64,000 bases of DNA from an uncultured Oscillospiraceae bacterium (GCA_934513685.1 CAKSWY010000003.1:1-64000); one strand, 5' to 3'. Positions 44,122 to 52,606 are shown, counted from the stretch's first letter. Numbers and translations are program-made. Notes: generated by a model from the sequence alone, not told the origin.

Positions 44122-45507
44122 ATGGACTTTTTGACAAACCTGGTTGATGTAGTGAACAACTACCTGTGGAACTACGTACTGCTGTTTTTGCTGGTGGGTA
44201 CCGGCGTGTATTTTTCCATTCGCCTGCGCTTTGTGCAGGTGCGCAAGCTGGGTGCGGGCCTGAAGCATACCTTCGGCGGCCTGACCCTGCACGGTGAAAA
44301 GGCGAACCACGAGGGCATGAGCAGCTTTCAGGCGCTGGCCACGGCGGTGGCGGCCCAGGTGGGCACCGGCAACATTGCCGGCGCGGCCACGGCCATCGTC
44401 TCCGGCGGCCCCGGTGCCATCTTCTGGATGTGGGTGAGCGCGTTCTTCGGCATGGCCACCAACTACACCGAGGCGGTTCTGGCCCAGAAGTACCGCAGCA
44501 CCGATGAAAACGGCAAGGTTGTGGGCGGTCCGGTCTATTACATCAAGGCGGCCTTCCCCAATGGCTTCGGCAAGTTCCTGGCGGGCTTCTTCTCGGTGGC
44601 CATCATTCTGGCTCTGGGCTTTATGGGCAACATGGTGCAGTCCAACTCCATCAGCGACGCCGTGTTCAATGCCTTTGGCGTGCCCAAGATCGTGGTGGGC
44701 ATTCTGGTGGCGCTGGTGGCCGGGTTCATCTTCCTGGGCGGCGTGCAGCGCATCGTCTCGGTGACCGAAAAGCTGGTGCCCATCATGGCCCTGCTGTACA
44801 TCGTGGGCAGCCTGGCGGTGCTGGTGTGCAACTGGCGCAATCTGCCCGGCGTGTTCGTCAGCATCTTTACCGCGGCCTTTAACCCCAGCGCCGTGCTGGG
44901 CGGCGCGGCCGGCATCACCGTGCAGAAGGCCATGCGCTTCGGCGTGGCCCGCGGCCTGTTCTCCAACGAAGCCGGTATGGGCTCGACCCCCCATGCCCAT
45001 GCGCTGGCCAAGGTAAAGCAGCCGCAGGATCAGGGCATTGCGGCCATGGTGGGCGTGTTCCTGGATACCTTCATCATCCTGACCCTCACCGCGCTGGTGA
45101 TCCTGTCCACCGGTGCCACGGCCTCCGGCCTGACCGGCGCAGCCCTCAGCCAGTACGCCTTTGCCTCCGTGTTCGGCAAGGCGGGCGAGGTCTTCATTGC
45201 CATCTGCATGCTGTTCTTCGCCTTCTCCACCATTGTGGGCTGGTATTTCTTCGGCCAGGCCAATGTGAAGAGCCTGCTGGGCGAAAAGGCCATCAAGGTC
45301 TACTCGCTGCTGGTGGTGGTGTTTGTGGCCGTTGGCTCCTGCCTGAAGGTGCAGCTGGTGTGGGACGCCTCGGATATGTTCAACGGCCTGATGGTGCTGC
45401 CCAACCTGCTGGCCCTGCTGGCGCTGAGCAACCTGATGACCCGGCTGGAAAAGGACCACATGGCCAAGGAAGCGGCGGAAAAGGCGGCCGAGCACACGAA
45501 CGCTTGA
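44122..45507 (+). CDS. Sodium:alanine/glycine symporter, AgcS family (copy 1)
   Basis: A 461-residue amino-acid carrier with about eleven membrane helices. Family blocks are GMSSFQALATAVAAQVGTGNIAGAATAIVSGGPGAIFWMWVSAFFGMATNYTEAVLAQKYR, GPVYYIKAAFPNG, GITVQKAMRFGVARGLFSNEAGMGSTPHAHA and FFAFSTIVGWYFFGQANVKSLLG. Known members import alanine or glycine with sodium. It has a good GAGAGGAAA ribosome site. The next gene is a close paralogue. The C-terminal tail (AKEAAEKAAEHTNA) differs from copy 2. Confidence 0.95.
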   Translation: MDFLTNLVDVVNNYLWNYVLLFLLVGTGVYFSIRLRFVQVRKLGAGLKHTFGGLTLHGEKANHEGMSSFQALATAVAAQVGTGNIAGAATAIVSGGPGAIFWMWVSAFFGMATNYTEAVLAQKYRSTDENGKVVGGPVYYIKAAFPNGFGKFLAGFFSVAIILALGFMGNMVQSNSISDAVFNAFGVPKIVVGILVALVAGFIFLGGVQRIVSVTEKLVPIMALLYIVGSLAVLVCNWRNLPGVFVSIFTAAFNPSAVLGGAAGITVQKAMRFGVARGLFSNEAGMGSTPHAHALAKVKQPQDQGIAAMVGVFLDTFIILTLTALVILSTGATASGLTGAALSQYAFASVFGKAGEVFIAICMLFFAFSTIVGWYFFGQANVKSLLGEKAIKVYSLLVVVFVAVGSCLKVQLVWDASDMFNGLMVLPNLLALLALSNLMTRLEKDHMAKEAAEKAAEHTNA

Positions 45508-45549
45508 GAAGCGCAGCTGAGCAATACAATTAAAATCTGTAAACATCTG

Positions 45550-45593
45550 GCACATCGAAACGGAACGACAATTTCGGCTTCGATGTGCTTTTA
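45550..45593 (+). terminator. Terminator after AgcS copy 1
   Basis: GCACATCGAA (45550-45559) pairs perfectly with TTCGATGTGC (45579-45588), followed by TTTTA. Confidence 0.82.
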
Positions 45594-45654
45594 TAATGCA
45601 CAGATTTGTGTTTTGAATATAATTTGAATGCGGCTTTATGGTGCTTTAGGTACA

Positions 45655-45684
45655 TTGACCTTTGGGGCCAAACCATGCTACCAT
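45655..45684 (+). promoter_or_regulatory. Promoter of the second AgcS symporter
   Basis: TTGACC (45655-45660), an 18-base spacer and TACCAT (45679-45684), preceded by GGTACA. The hexamers and spacing equal those at 44012-44041, although the spacer has changed. Confidence 0.65.
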
Positions 45685-45825
45685 TATAAGGTTGCGTCGC
45701 CCGGGCCAATGGCCCCAAAAACGGAAGGGCAGGCCCGGCGGCGCGAACAATGGGAAAAGGAAAAGCGCGGGGCAAAAGAGACCATCGGTGCTTAAAACGG
45801 CACGGCCGCCGCGCAGTAAACTGCA

Positions 45826-47220
45826 ATGGATGCGATTTTGAGTTTGGTTGAGACCCTCAACCAGTATCTTTGGAATTATCTTCTGCTGGCGGCGCTGGTG
45901 GGCACCGGCGTGTATTTTACCATTCGGCTGGGGTTTGTGCAGGTGCGCAAGCTGGGCCAGGGGCTGAAATTCACGCTGGGCGGCCTGACCCTGCGGGGCG
46001 AAAAGGCCGACCATCAGGGCATGAGCAGCTTTCAGGCGCTGGCTACAGCGGTGGCGGGGCAGGTAGGCACCGGCACCATTGCGGGTGCGGCCACGGCCAT
46101 TGTCTCCGGCGGCCCGGGTGCGGTGTTCTGGATGTGGGTGAGTGCCTTCTTCGGTATGGCCACCAACTACGCCGAGGCCGTTCTGGCACAGAAGTTCCGC
46201 ACCACCGATGAAAACGGCAAGGCCGTGGGTGGCCCGGCCTATTACATCCGGGCGGCGTTCCCGAACCGATTCGGCAAGGTGCTGGCGGGCTTTTTCTCCG
46301 CGGCGCTCATTCTGGCGCTGGGGTTCATGGGCAATATGGTGCAATCCAACTCCATCAGCGACGCTATGTACAACGCCTTCGGTGCACCGAAAATCGTGGT
46401 GGGCGTTGCGGTGGCGCTGGTGGCCGGGTTCATTTTTCTGGGCGGGGTGCAGCGCATTGTGTCGGTGACCGAAAAGCTGGTGCCGGTGATGGCGCTGCTG
46501 TACATCGGCGGCAGCCTGATCGTTCTGGCCTGCAACTGGCGCAGCCTGCCGGGGGTGATCGCCAGCATTTTTGTGGCGGCTTTTGACCCGGCTGCAGTGC
46601 TGGGCGGTGTAGCCGGCATCACGGTGCAGAAAGCCATGCGCTTCGGCGTGGCCCGCGGCCTGTTTGCCAACGAGGCAGGCATGGGCTCCACCCCCCACGC
46701 CCACGCGCTGGCCAAGGTGGAAAAGCCGCAGGATCAGGGCATTACCGCCATGGTCGGGGTGTTCCTCACCACTTTTGTTATCCTTACCCTCACCGCGCTG
46801 GTCATTCTGTCCACCGGGGCCACGGCGTCGGGCCTGACCGGCGCGGCCCTGAGCCAGTACGCCTTTGCCACGGTGTTTGGCAAGGCGGGCAACGTGTTCA
46901 TTGCCCTGTGTATGCTGTTCTTTGCCTTTTCCACCATTGTGGGGTGGTACCTGTTCGGCCAGATGAACGTGAAGGCGCTGCTGGGCGAGCAGGCCGTCAA
47001 GCCCTACGCCCTGCTGGCGGTGGTGTTCATCGCCGTTGGCGCCTGCCTGAAGGTGCAGCTGGTGTGGGACGCCGCGGACCTGTTCAACGGCCTGATGGTG
47101 CTGCCCAATCTGCTGGCCCTGCTGGCACTGAGCAAGCTGGTGGTGAGCCTGGAGCGGGCGTGCGATGCCGACGAAGCGAAGGCAGGAACGCAGCCGGTGC
47201 CCTCGGCCTGCGAGGAATAA
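45826..47220 (+). CDS. Sodium:alanine/glycine symporter, AgcS family (copy 2)
   Basis: A 464-residue paralogue of copy 1, identical at roughly five of six residues by eye, with all family blocks intact (GMSSFQALATAVAGQVGTGTIAG, GLFANEAGMGSTPHAHA). The notable change is GTGNIAG to GTGTIAG in the helix that forms part of the substrate/sodium site in relatives, which could alter specificity. No Shine-Dalgarno site is visible before the ATG, but the start is fixed by alignment with copy 1. The tail ends in DEAKAGTQPVPSACEE, unlike copy 1. Confidence 0.94.
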   Translation: MDAILSLVETLNQYLWNYLLLAALVGTGVYFTIRLGFVQVRKLGQGLKFTLGGLTLRGEKADHQGMSSFQALATAVAGQVGTGTIAGAATAIVSGGPGAVFWMWVSAFFGMATNYAEAVLAQKFRTTDENGKAVGGPAYYIRAAFPNRFGKVLAGFFSAALILALGFMGNMVQSNSISDAMYNAFGAPKIVVGVAVALVAGFIFLGGVQRIVSVTEKLVPVMALLYIGGSLIVLACNWRSLPGVIASIFVAAFDPAAVLGGVAGITVQKAMRFGVARGLFANEAGMGSTPHAHALAKVEKPQDQGITAMVGVFLTTFVILTLTALVILSTGATASGLTGAALSQYAFATVFGKAGNVFIALCMLFFAFSTIVGWYLFGQMNVKALLGEQAVKPYALLAVVFIAVGACLKVQLVWDAADLFNGLMVLPNLLALLALSKLVVSLERACDADEAKAGTQPVPSACEE

Positions 47221-47342
47221 GTGCGCGGCTTGCTCCGGAACTTTATCGAGCGGCTGTGATAGAGCCGTGTTTCCAGCGTTTGGCGTTGAAAGTATGCTTT
47301 AAAGCATAAAAATAGCGAAAGTATAATAACTTAAGCATAAAA
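47221..47342. other. AT-rich stretch with palindrome between AgcS copy 2 and iscU
   Basis: A perfect 16-base palindrome TATGCTTTAAAGCATA (47293-47308) and a second AAGCATAAA 25 bases on. It may be a weak terminator for the symporter or a protein-binding site. Confidence 0.45.
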
Positions 47343-47405
47343 AGAACGCGCGTCCTGCGTTCGGGGAATGACTCCCTGCGCAGGATGCGCGTTCTATGCT
47401 TTATT
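47343..47405 (-). terminator. Terminator of the iscS-iscU unit
   Basis: AGAACGCGCGTCCTGCG (47343-47359) pairs with CGCAGGATGCGCGTTCT (47389-47405), with one G-T. On the minus strand the stem is followed by TTTTTATG. It sits between convergent genes and may serve both. Confidence 0.82.
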
Positions 47406-47415
47406 TGGGTTTGGC

Positions 47416-47862
47416 TCAGATGCCGCAGGCACCGTTGCAGTCGTGGCAATCCTCTTCCAGCTTGCCGACGATGGGCTCGGGATCGATGCCCTGACGGCGA
47501 TAGTAATCGCTCAGGGCGGCCTTCACGGCCTGCTCAGCCAGAACGCTGCAATGCACCTTGATGGGGGGCAGACCGTCCAGCGCTTCCACCACGGCCTTGT
47601 TGGTCAGCTTCAGGGCATCTTCAATGCTCTTGCCCTTGATCAGCTCGGTGGCCATGCTGGAGGTGGCGATGGCGGCGCCGCAGCCGAAGGTCAGGAACTT
47701 CACGTCCTTGATGACGCCGTTCTCGATCTTCAGGTACATACGCATGATGTCGCCGCACTTGGGGTTGCCCACTTCGCCCACGCCGTTGGCGTCAGGCAGT
47801 TCGCCCACATTGCGGGGATGGGCGAAATGGTCCATAACTTTTTCACTGTACATGCTTGCCAT
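47416..47862 (-). CDS. iscU: Iron-sulfur cluster scaffold, IscU/NifU type
   Basis: A 148-residue scaffold on which [Fe-S] clusters are built before transfer. Ligands are Cys36 (NPKCGD, with Asp38), Cys61 (LTFGCGAAIATSS) and Cys105 (VHCSVLAE). The form is the NifU-N type, with an added C-terminal CHDCNGACGI (Cys139, 142, 146) that may bind metal. Start ATG at 47862 follows AAAGGAGAG. It lies downstream of iscS on the same strand. Radical SAM and other Fe-S proteins in the window would depend on it. Confidence 0.94.
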   Translation of the reverse strand: MASMYSEKVMDHFAHPRNVGELPDANGVGEVGNPKCGDIMRMYLKIENGVIKDVKFLTFGCGAAIATSSMATELIKGKSIEDALKLTNKAVVEALDGLPPIKVHCSVLAEQAVKAALSDYYRRQGIDPEPIVGKLEEDCHDCNGACGI

Positions 47863-47951
47863 GTTGAAACTCTCCTTTGTTGGTTCAAAAGCCGGGGCGG
47901 GGCAAACGCTGTGCCGCCGCCCGGCGGGAAAGGGGCACTGTCCGAAGTGTC

Positions 47952-49163
47952 TTACTTCTTCAGGTTGAAATCGCGCACGGTGTTTTCGTTCTGAAGCCAC
48001 ATGCAGCTCATGGCGCGGCGGCGGGGGATGACCTCCTCCAGCGTCTGGCACAGGTACTCAGCCTCTTCCATGGTGTTCTGGGGGCCGAAGGTGAAGCGCA
48101 TACTGCCGTGGCCGATCTCCTCAGGCAGGCCGATGGACAGCAGCACATGGCTGGGGTCCAGGCTGTCGCTGTTGCAGGCGGAACCGGTGGAAGCACAGAT
48201 GCCGTGCATATCCAGATCCAGCAGGATGGTCTCGCCCTCCAGGCCGGGGAAGCTGATGTTCACGTTGCCGGGCAGGCGGTTCTCCCAGCTGCCGTTCAGG
48301 CGGGCCAGGGGAATGTTCTTCAGAATGCGGTTGATGGTGTAATCCCGCAGCTCGCGCTGATGGGCCATCTTCTCTTCCAGGTGGCCGGTGGCCATCTCCA
48401 GCGCCTTGCCGATGCCCGCGATGCCGGCCACGTTCTCGGTGCCGGCGCGGCGGCGGCCTTCCTGCCCACCGCCATCAATCAGGTTGTAGGGCAGAATGCC
48501 GCGGCGGATGTACAGCGCGCCGATGCCCTTGGGGGCGTTGAACTTGTGGCCGGACATGCTCAGCATATCCACGCCCAGGTCCTGCACGTCGATGGGAATG
48601 GCACCCACGGCCTGCACCGCGTCAGTATGGCACCATACGCCGTGCTTTTTGCAGACGGCGGCGATCTCCTTGATGGGCTGGATGGTGCCGATCTCGTTGT
48701 TGGCCATCATCACGGTGACCAGCGCGGTGTCGGGCCGGATGGCGGCCTCCACATCCTCGGGGCGGACGAAGCCGTCGGAGGTGATGGGCAGGTAGGTCAC
48801 TTCAAAGCCCTCGCGCTCCAGAGCCTTCATGCTGTGCAGCACGGCGTGATGCTCGAACTGAGAGGTGATGAGGTGCTTCTTGCCCTTCTTGGCAAGCTTC
48901 AGGGCAGTGCCCTTGATGGCCCAGTTGTCGGCCTCGGAGCCGCAGCCGGTGAAGAAGATCTCGCCGGGCTGGCAGTTGATGGCCTTGGCCACCTGGGCAC
49001 GGCCGGTGTCCACAAATTCCTTGGCTTCGTAGCCAACGCTGTAATGGCTGGAGGGGTTGCCGCAGGCGCCGCTCAGGGCTTTGGTGACCACTTCCAGAAC
49101 TTCAGGGGCCACCGGGGTGGTGGCGGCGTTATCCAGATATACAATCTTTTCCACGATACGCAT
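47952..49163 (-). CDS. iscS: Cysteine desulfurase, IscS/NifS type
   Basis: A 403-residue PLP enzyme that turns cysteine into alanine and a persulfide for Fe-S cluster assembly. YLDNAATTPVAPEVLE opens the protein; SQFEHHAVLHS and TDAVQAVG line the PLP site, Lys207 in MSGHKFNAPKG holds PLP, and Cys330 in ASTGSACNS is the persulfide residue. The last 15 residues (QNENTVRDFNLKK) go beyond the usual end. It is followed 89 bases later by iscU. Confidence 0.96.
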   Translation of the reverse strand: MRIVEKIVYLDNAATTPVAPEVLEVVTKALSGACGNPSSHYSVGYEAKEFVDTGRAQVAKAINCQPGEIFFTGCGSEADNWAIKGTALKLAKKGKKHLITSQFEHHAVLHSMKALEREGFEVTYLPITSDGFVRPEDVEAAIRPDTALVTVMMANNEIGTIQPIKEIAAVCKKHGVWCHTDAVQAVGAIPIDVQDLGVDMLSMSGHKFNAPKGIGALYIRRGILPYNLIDGGGQEGRRRAGTENVAGIAGIGKALEMATGHLEEKMAHQRELRDYTINRILKNIPLARLNGSWENRLPGNVNISFPGLEGETILLDLDMHGICASTGSACNSDSLDPSHVLLSIGLPEEIGHGSMRFTFGPQNTMEEAEYLCQTLEEVIPRRRAMSCMWLQNENTVRDFNLKK

Positions 49164-49277
49164 CTCGCTTCCTGTAAAAAATTATGGGGAGAAGCCCCGG
49201 CCCGCTTGGGCGCGGGAAGAGGGGCGTTGCACAAAACGAAGGCGACAGTGCGGGGGGCACTCTCCGCTTCCTTCCAT

Positions 49278-49306
49278 ATCCTACACCGAAATGGTGGAGT
49301 TTGCAA
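49278..49306 (-). promoter_or_regulatory. Promoter of iscS-iscU
   Basis: On the minus strand: TTGCAA (49306-49301), a 17-base spacer, TAGGAT (49283-49278). It gives a leader of about 110 bases. No IscR-like operator or gene was noticed. Confidence 0.6.
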
Positions 49307-49437
49307 GCCCTCACCGGAAGAAATTTCCCCTAAAGAAGTGTTTTGGTGGGTTTAACCACAGTATGGCCGAAAAATCCATACCGAAAACAGGAAAATGCGC
49401 AAAGGTTCTGCACTGCAAACGCTCCGGCAAAAGCGAT

Positions 49438-49887
49438 TCAGGCCTGGCGGCCGCCGAAGCGCTTGCTCTGCTCCACGGCCAGCCGGTCGCACCGCTCGTT
49501 CTCCGGGTGGCCTGCGTGGCCCTTGATCCAGTTGTAATGGATGGTGTGCGCCTCGCTCAGGTCCAGCAGGCGAGCCCAGAGGTCGCTGTTCAGGGCAGGG
49601 GACTTGTCCGCCTTTTTCCAGCCGCGGGCGCGCCAGCCCTTGGCCCAGCCCTTCTGCAGGCCGTTGATCACATACTGGCTGTCACTGCACAGGTCAATTT
49701 CACAGGGCTCCTTCAGCTGCTCCAGCGCAGCGATGAGCGCCATCAGCTCCATGCGGTTGTTGGTGGTTTCAGCTTCTCCGCCGGACAGTTCTTTTTCATG
49801 GGCCTTGTAGCGCAGAATGGCCCCCCAGCCGCCCGGGCCGGGGTTGCCGCTGCATGCGCCGTCGGTGAAGATCTGGATGTGTTTCAT
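49438..49887 (-). CDS. rnhA: Ribonuclease HI
   Basis: A 149-residue nuclease that cuts the RNA strand of RNA/DNA hybrids. The four metal-binding acids are present: Asp9 ([16 protein letters not shown]), Glu47 (NNRMELMA), Asp69 (CSDSQYV) and Asp134 ([11 protein letters not shown]); the basic protrusion ([18 protein letters not shown]) is of the E. coli type. The ATG at 49887 has AAAGGA 9 bases upstream. The gene lies 274 bases upstream of the iscS gene on the same strand. Confidence 0.96.
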   Translation of the reverse strand: MKHIQIFTDGACSGNPGPGGWGAILRYKAHEKELSGGEAETTNNRMELMALIAALEQLKEPCEIDLCSDSQYVINGLQKGWAKGWRARGWKKADKSPALNSDLWARLLDLSEAHTIHYNWIKGHAGHPENERCDRLAVEQSKRFGGRQA

Positions 49888-50094
49888 GAGAGGGGATCCT
49901 TTCGTTGAAATTGCGGAACGCGCACCTGCAAAAACAGGGCGCAGGGGGCGGCACGGCCCCAAAACGCTTTATTTGTATTGCAGAGCTCATCTATTATAGC
50001 GTGCCTTCGCCCCACTGGCAATGCAAAGCAGGCCGCAGGGGAACAATTTCGTGCGGGCGTGGGGTTTGCAGGGGCTGGATGCGGGCAAAACTGA

Positions 50095-50124
50095 TTGACA
50101 ATCCCCGGAAAAGGGACGTATAAT
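50095..50124 (+). promoter_or_regulatory. Strong promoter upstream of the rnjA leader
   Basis: Consensus TTGACA (50095-50100), an 18-base spacer and consensus TATAAT (50119-50124). It lies about 580 bases before the rnjA start. Confidence 0.9.
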
Positions 50125-50146
50125 GTACACAACGAATGATGTGTAC
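50125..50146 (+). promoter_or_regulatory. Inverted repeat at the transcription start
   Basis: GTACAC (50125-50130), ten bases, GTGTAC (50141-50146), directly after the -10 box. It could be a repressor operator covering +1, or the first stem of the RNA. Confidence 0.5.
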
Positions 50147-50360
50147 GTGATTCTCTGCCAGGGCCAGGGTTGCATTGAACAAATGAACCCTATGCGCCCA
50201 AAACAGTTTGGCCGTTGGCGGCCGCCGTTGCTCCCGTAAGGCAAGGCGGCCCGCAATGGCGCATTCGGATGCTCACAGTGTCTCCCGTTGGCTTTTCCCG
50301 GCGCGCAATGTTCCACCGCACCGCCGGGGCCGCCATGCAGGAGATGGCGGGCTTCTTTTT
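50131..50360 (+). ncRNA. Putative structured non-coding RNA upstream of rnjA
   Basis: A promoter at 50095 and a terminator-like hairpin at 50330-50360 delimit about 230 bases with no convincing ORF. Predicted stems: AGGGTT/AACCCT (50166-50171, 50186-50191) with inner CATT/AATG; ATGCGCC/GGCGCAT (50192-50198, 50258-50264) enclosing GGCCGCC-GTTGC / GCAAGGCGGCC (50220-50231, 50241-50251). I searched by eye for RNase P, SRP, tmRNA and c-di-AMP riboswitch landmarks and found none. A 6S RNA or an unknown cis leader remains possible. Confidence 0.5.
50330..50360 (+). terminator. Terminator-like hairpin in the rnjA leader
   Basis: CCGCCAT (50330-50336), a 7-base loop, ATGGCGG (50344-50350), then GCTTCTTTTT. 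It would end a transcript from the 50095 promoter before rnjA unless read through. Confidence 0.7.
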
Positions 50361-50603
50361 CGTAGTTTCGTTTGGGCAGGGCGATGCTCTGTTTTGTGCC
50401 CCCATGCGGGAAAATGAGCAGGGCGCGGCCCGGGGCGAACGGCCGGAAGGGCGTATACAATTCATAAAATGCTGCGGCGCGGCCGCGGCTTCGTTGGTAC
50501 ATGACGGGAACGGCAGGCCGAACGCGCTGCCGCACCCCTTTTAAGACATTTGCCGGGAACCGGCGGAAGAATGCAAAGACAGCGGCCTGCCGAAACAGGG
50601 GCC

Positions 50604-50642
50604 GCACAGCCTTCTGTGCACCGCCGCCATCGGGCTGTTTTT
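50604..50642 (+). promoter_or_regulatory. Possible attenuator before rnjA
   Basis: Two exclusive foldings are visible. GCACAG-CCTT-CTGTGC (50604-50619) is a tight hairpin. Alternatively, ACAGCC (50606-50611) pairs with GGCTGT (50633-50638), which is followed by TTTT. The arrangement looks like antiterminator/terminator, 65 to 100 bases before the rnjA ATG. Confidence 0.45.
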
Positions 50643-50706
50643 GGCCCGCCCGGCCGTGGCGGGGCCGCCGGAGCTGTGGCCCTGCCGGAAAGTTTGGAGG
50701 AAACGA

Positions 50707-52560
50707 ATGGCAGAAGTACAGCGTCAGAACCGGCCCAAGGCGGCCGGCCAGAACCGCCCTGCAGGCCAGCAGGGCACCCGGGCAGCCCGCGCGGCCGCAC
50801 CCGGGCAGCAGCCTGCGCGCCCGGCGGCGGGCACGCCCCGGCCCCAGCACCGCCGCAACTATTACAACCGCCCCCGCAAGGCGGCCCAGCCCACGGAGCC
50901 TGCCGTACCCGTGAAGGTCATGCCGCTGGGCGGCCTGGGCGAGGTGGGCAAGAACATCACCGTGTATGAGTGCCAGAACGACCTGTTGGTGGTGGATTGC
51001 GGCCTGGTGTTCCCGGACAGCGATATGTACGGCGTGGACCTGGTCATCCCCGATTTCACCTATCTGGTGCAGAACAAGGACCGGATCAAGGGTGTGATCA
51101 TCACCCACGGCCATGAGGACCACATCGGCGCGCTGCCCTATCTGCTCAAGCAGATCAACGTACCCATCTACGCCACCCGGCTGACCATCGGCCTCATCAA
51201 GAACAAGCTGGAAGAGCACAACCTGCTGGGCCGCACCAAGCTGGTGGAGATCACCCCCAAGCGCAAATTCAAACTGGGCTGCTTCACCGTGGAGCCCATT
51301 CATGTGAACCACTCTATCCCGGATTCGGTGGGCTTTGCCATCGAGTGCCCGGCGGGCGTGATCCTGTGCACCGGCGACTTCAAGATCGACTACACCCCGC
51401 TTTCTGCCGGGCCGACCGATCTGGACACCATTGCCGAGTACGGCCGCAAGGGCGTGCTGCTGTTGCTCAGCGACTCCACCAACTCGGAGCGGCCGGGCTT
51501 TACCGCCACCGAACAGAAGGTGGCGGCGGGCGTGGGCAACCTGTTCCGCCAGGCGGACCGCAAGCGCATCATCATCGCAACCTTTGCCTCCAACATCTAC
51601 CGCATTCAGCAGATCATTGACCTGGCGGTGGAGAACGGCCGCAAGGTGGCCGTGAGCGGCCGCAGCATGGTGGGCAACACCCAGATGGCCATGGATCTGG
51701 GCTATCTCCACGCGCCGGACGGGGTGCTCATCGACATTGAGGAGATCAACAAGTATCCGCCGGACCAGGTGGTGCTCATCACCACCGGCAGCCAGGGCGA
51801 GCCGCTGAGCGCCCTGTCCCGCATGGCGTCCGCCAGCCACCGGCAGGTGCGCGTCGGCCCCGGCGACTTTATCATCATCTCGGCCAACCCCATTCCCGGC
51901 AACGAGAAGATGGTCACCAAGGTGGTCAACGGCCTGCTGAAGCTGGGCGCGGAGGTCATCTATGAGTCCATGTACGACGTGCACGTTTCCGGCCATGCCT
52001 GCCAGGAGGAGCAGAAGCTCATTCTCACGCTGGCCCAGCCCAAGTACTTCATGCCGGTGCACGGCGAATACAAGCATCTGAAAAAGCACGCCGAAACCGC
52101 CGCCAAACTGGGCATTCAGCCCAAGAACATCCACATCGGCGAGAACGGCGAATGCCTCATCGTCTCCCGGGATGGCCTGAGCCTGGGCGAGCCGGTCACT
52201 GCCGGCAGCGTGATGGTGGACGGCCTGGGCGTGGGCGACGTGGGCAACGTGGTCCTGCGGGACCGGCGCCACCTCTCCGAGGATGGCTTGGTGATCGTGG
52301 TGGCCACCGTGAACAACGCCACGGGCGAGCTGCTGGCCGGGCCGGACCTGGTGAGCCGCGGCTTCGTCTATGTGCGTGAGAGCGAAGAGCTGATGGACGA
52401 GGCCCGCCGCCTGGTGCAGAATACCTTTGAGAAGTGCCGCGGCGAGCATGTGCGCGACTGGAACAGCGTCAAGACCCGCGTGCGGGAGGCACTCTCCTCC
52501 TATATTTACCGGAAAACCAAGCGCAGCCCCATGATCCTGCCCATTCTGATGGAGATCTGA
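50707..52560 (+). CDS. rnjA: Ribonuclease J
   Basis: A 617-residue metallo-beta-lactamase-fold RNase with 5'-3' exonuclease and endonuclease activity, central to mRNA turnover and rRNA processing in Firmicutes. The zinc motif HGHEDH is at residues 134-139; later blocks are HVNHSIPDSVGFAIECPAG, CTGDFKIDYTP, the beta-CASP region FASNIYRIQQIIDLA and GRSMVGNTQMA, TTGSQGEPLSALSRMA and the C-terminal domain. The first 65 residues are a basic, Gln/Pro/Ala-rich extension before PVKVMPLGGLGEVGKN, longer than in Bacillus. GGAGGAAAC precedes the ATG. Confidence 0.96.
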   Translation: MAEVQRQNRPKAAGQNRPAGQQGTRAARAAAPGQQPARPAAGTPRPQHRRNYYNRPRKAAQPTEPAVPVKVMPLGGLGEVGKNITVYECQNDLLVVDCGLVFPDSDMYGVDLVIPDFTYLVQNKDRIKGVIITHGHEDHIGALPYLLKQINVPIYATRLTIGLIKNKLEEHNLLGRTKLVEITPKRKFKLGCFTVEPIHVNHSIPDSVGFAIECPAGVILCTGDFKIDYTPLSAGPTDLDTIAEYGRKGVLLLLSDSTNSERPGFTATEQKVAAGVGNLFRQADRKRIIIATFASNIYRIQQIIDLAVENGRKVAVSGRSMVGNTQMAMDLGYLHAPDGVLIDIEEINKYPPDQVVLITTGSQGEPLSALSRMASASHRQVRVGPGDFIIISANPIPGNEKMVTKVVNGLLKLGAEVIYESMYDVHVSGHACQEEQKLILTLAQPKYFMPVHGEYKHLKKHAETAAKLGIQPKNIHIGENGECLIVSRDGLSLGEPVTAGSVMVDGLGVGDVGNVVLRDRRHLSEDGLVIVVATVNNATGELLAGPDLVSRGFVYVRESEELMDEARRLVQNTFEKCRGEHVRDWNSVKTRVREALSSYIYRKTKRSPMILPILMEI

Positions 52561-52606
52561 GCGCCTGCCGTTGCAGACAGGCGTTTGGGGCGCGCAGTGA
52601 AGGGCG

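Larger units (their letters stand above)
45508..45825. other. Intergenic region between the two AgcS genes
   Basis: About 320 bases with a terminator for copy 1, an AT-rich stretch, the promoter of copy 2 (45655-45684) and a 140-base GC-rich leader. A small hairpin GCAG-TAAA-CTGC (45813-45824) ends directly before the ATG of copy 2, where a Shine-Dalgarno site would be expected. Confidence 0.7.

Noticed and set aside
50131..50360. Naming the orphan transcript as 6S RNA
   Set aside because: Size and position of the promoter would fit, but I could not find the long closing stem between the 5' and 3' ends, so I left it unnamed.
50456..50461. TACAAT as a second rnjA promoter
   Set aside because: There is no -35 match at 16 to 18 bases and no extended TG.
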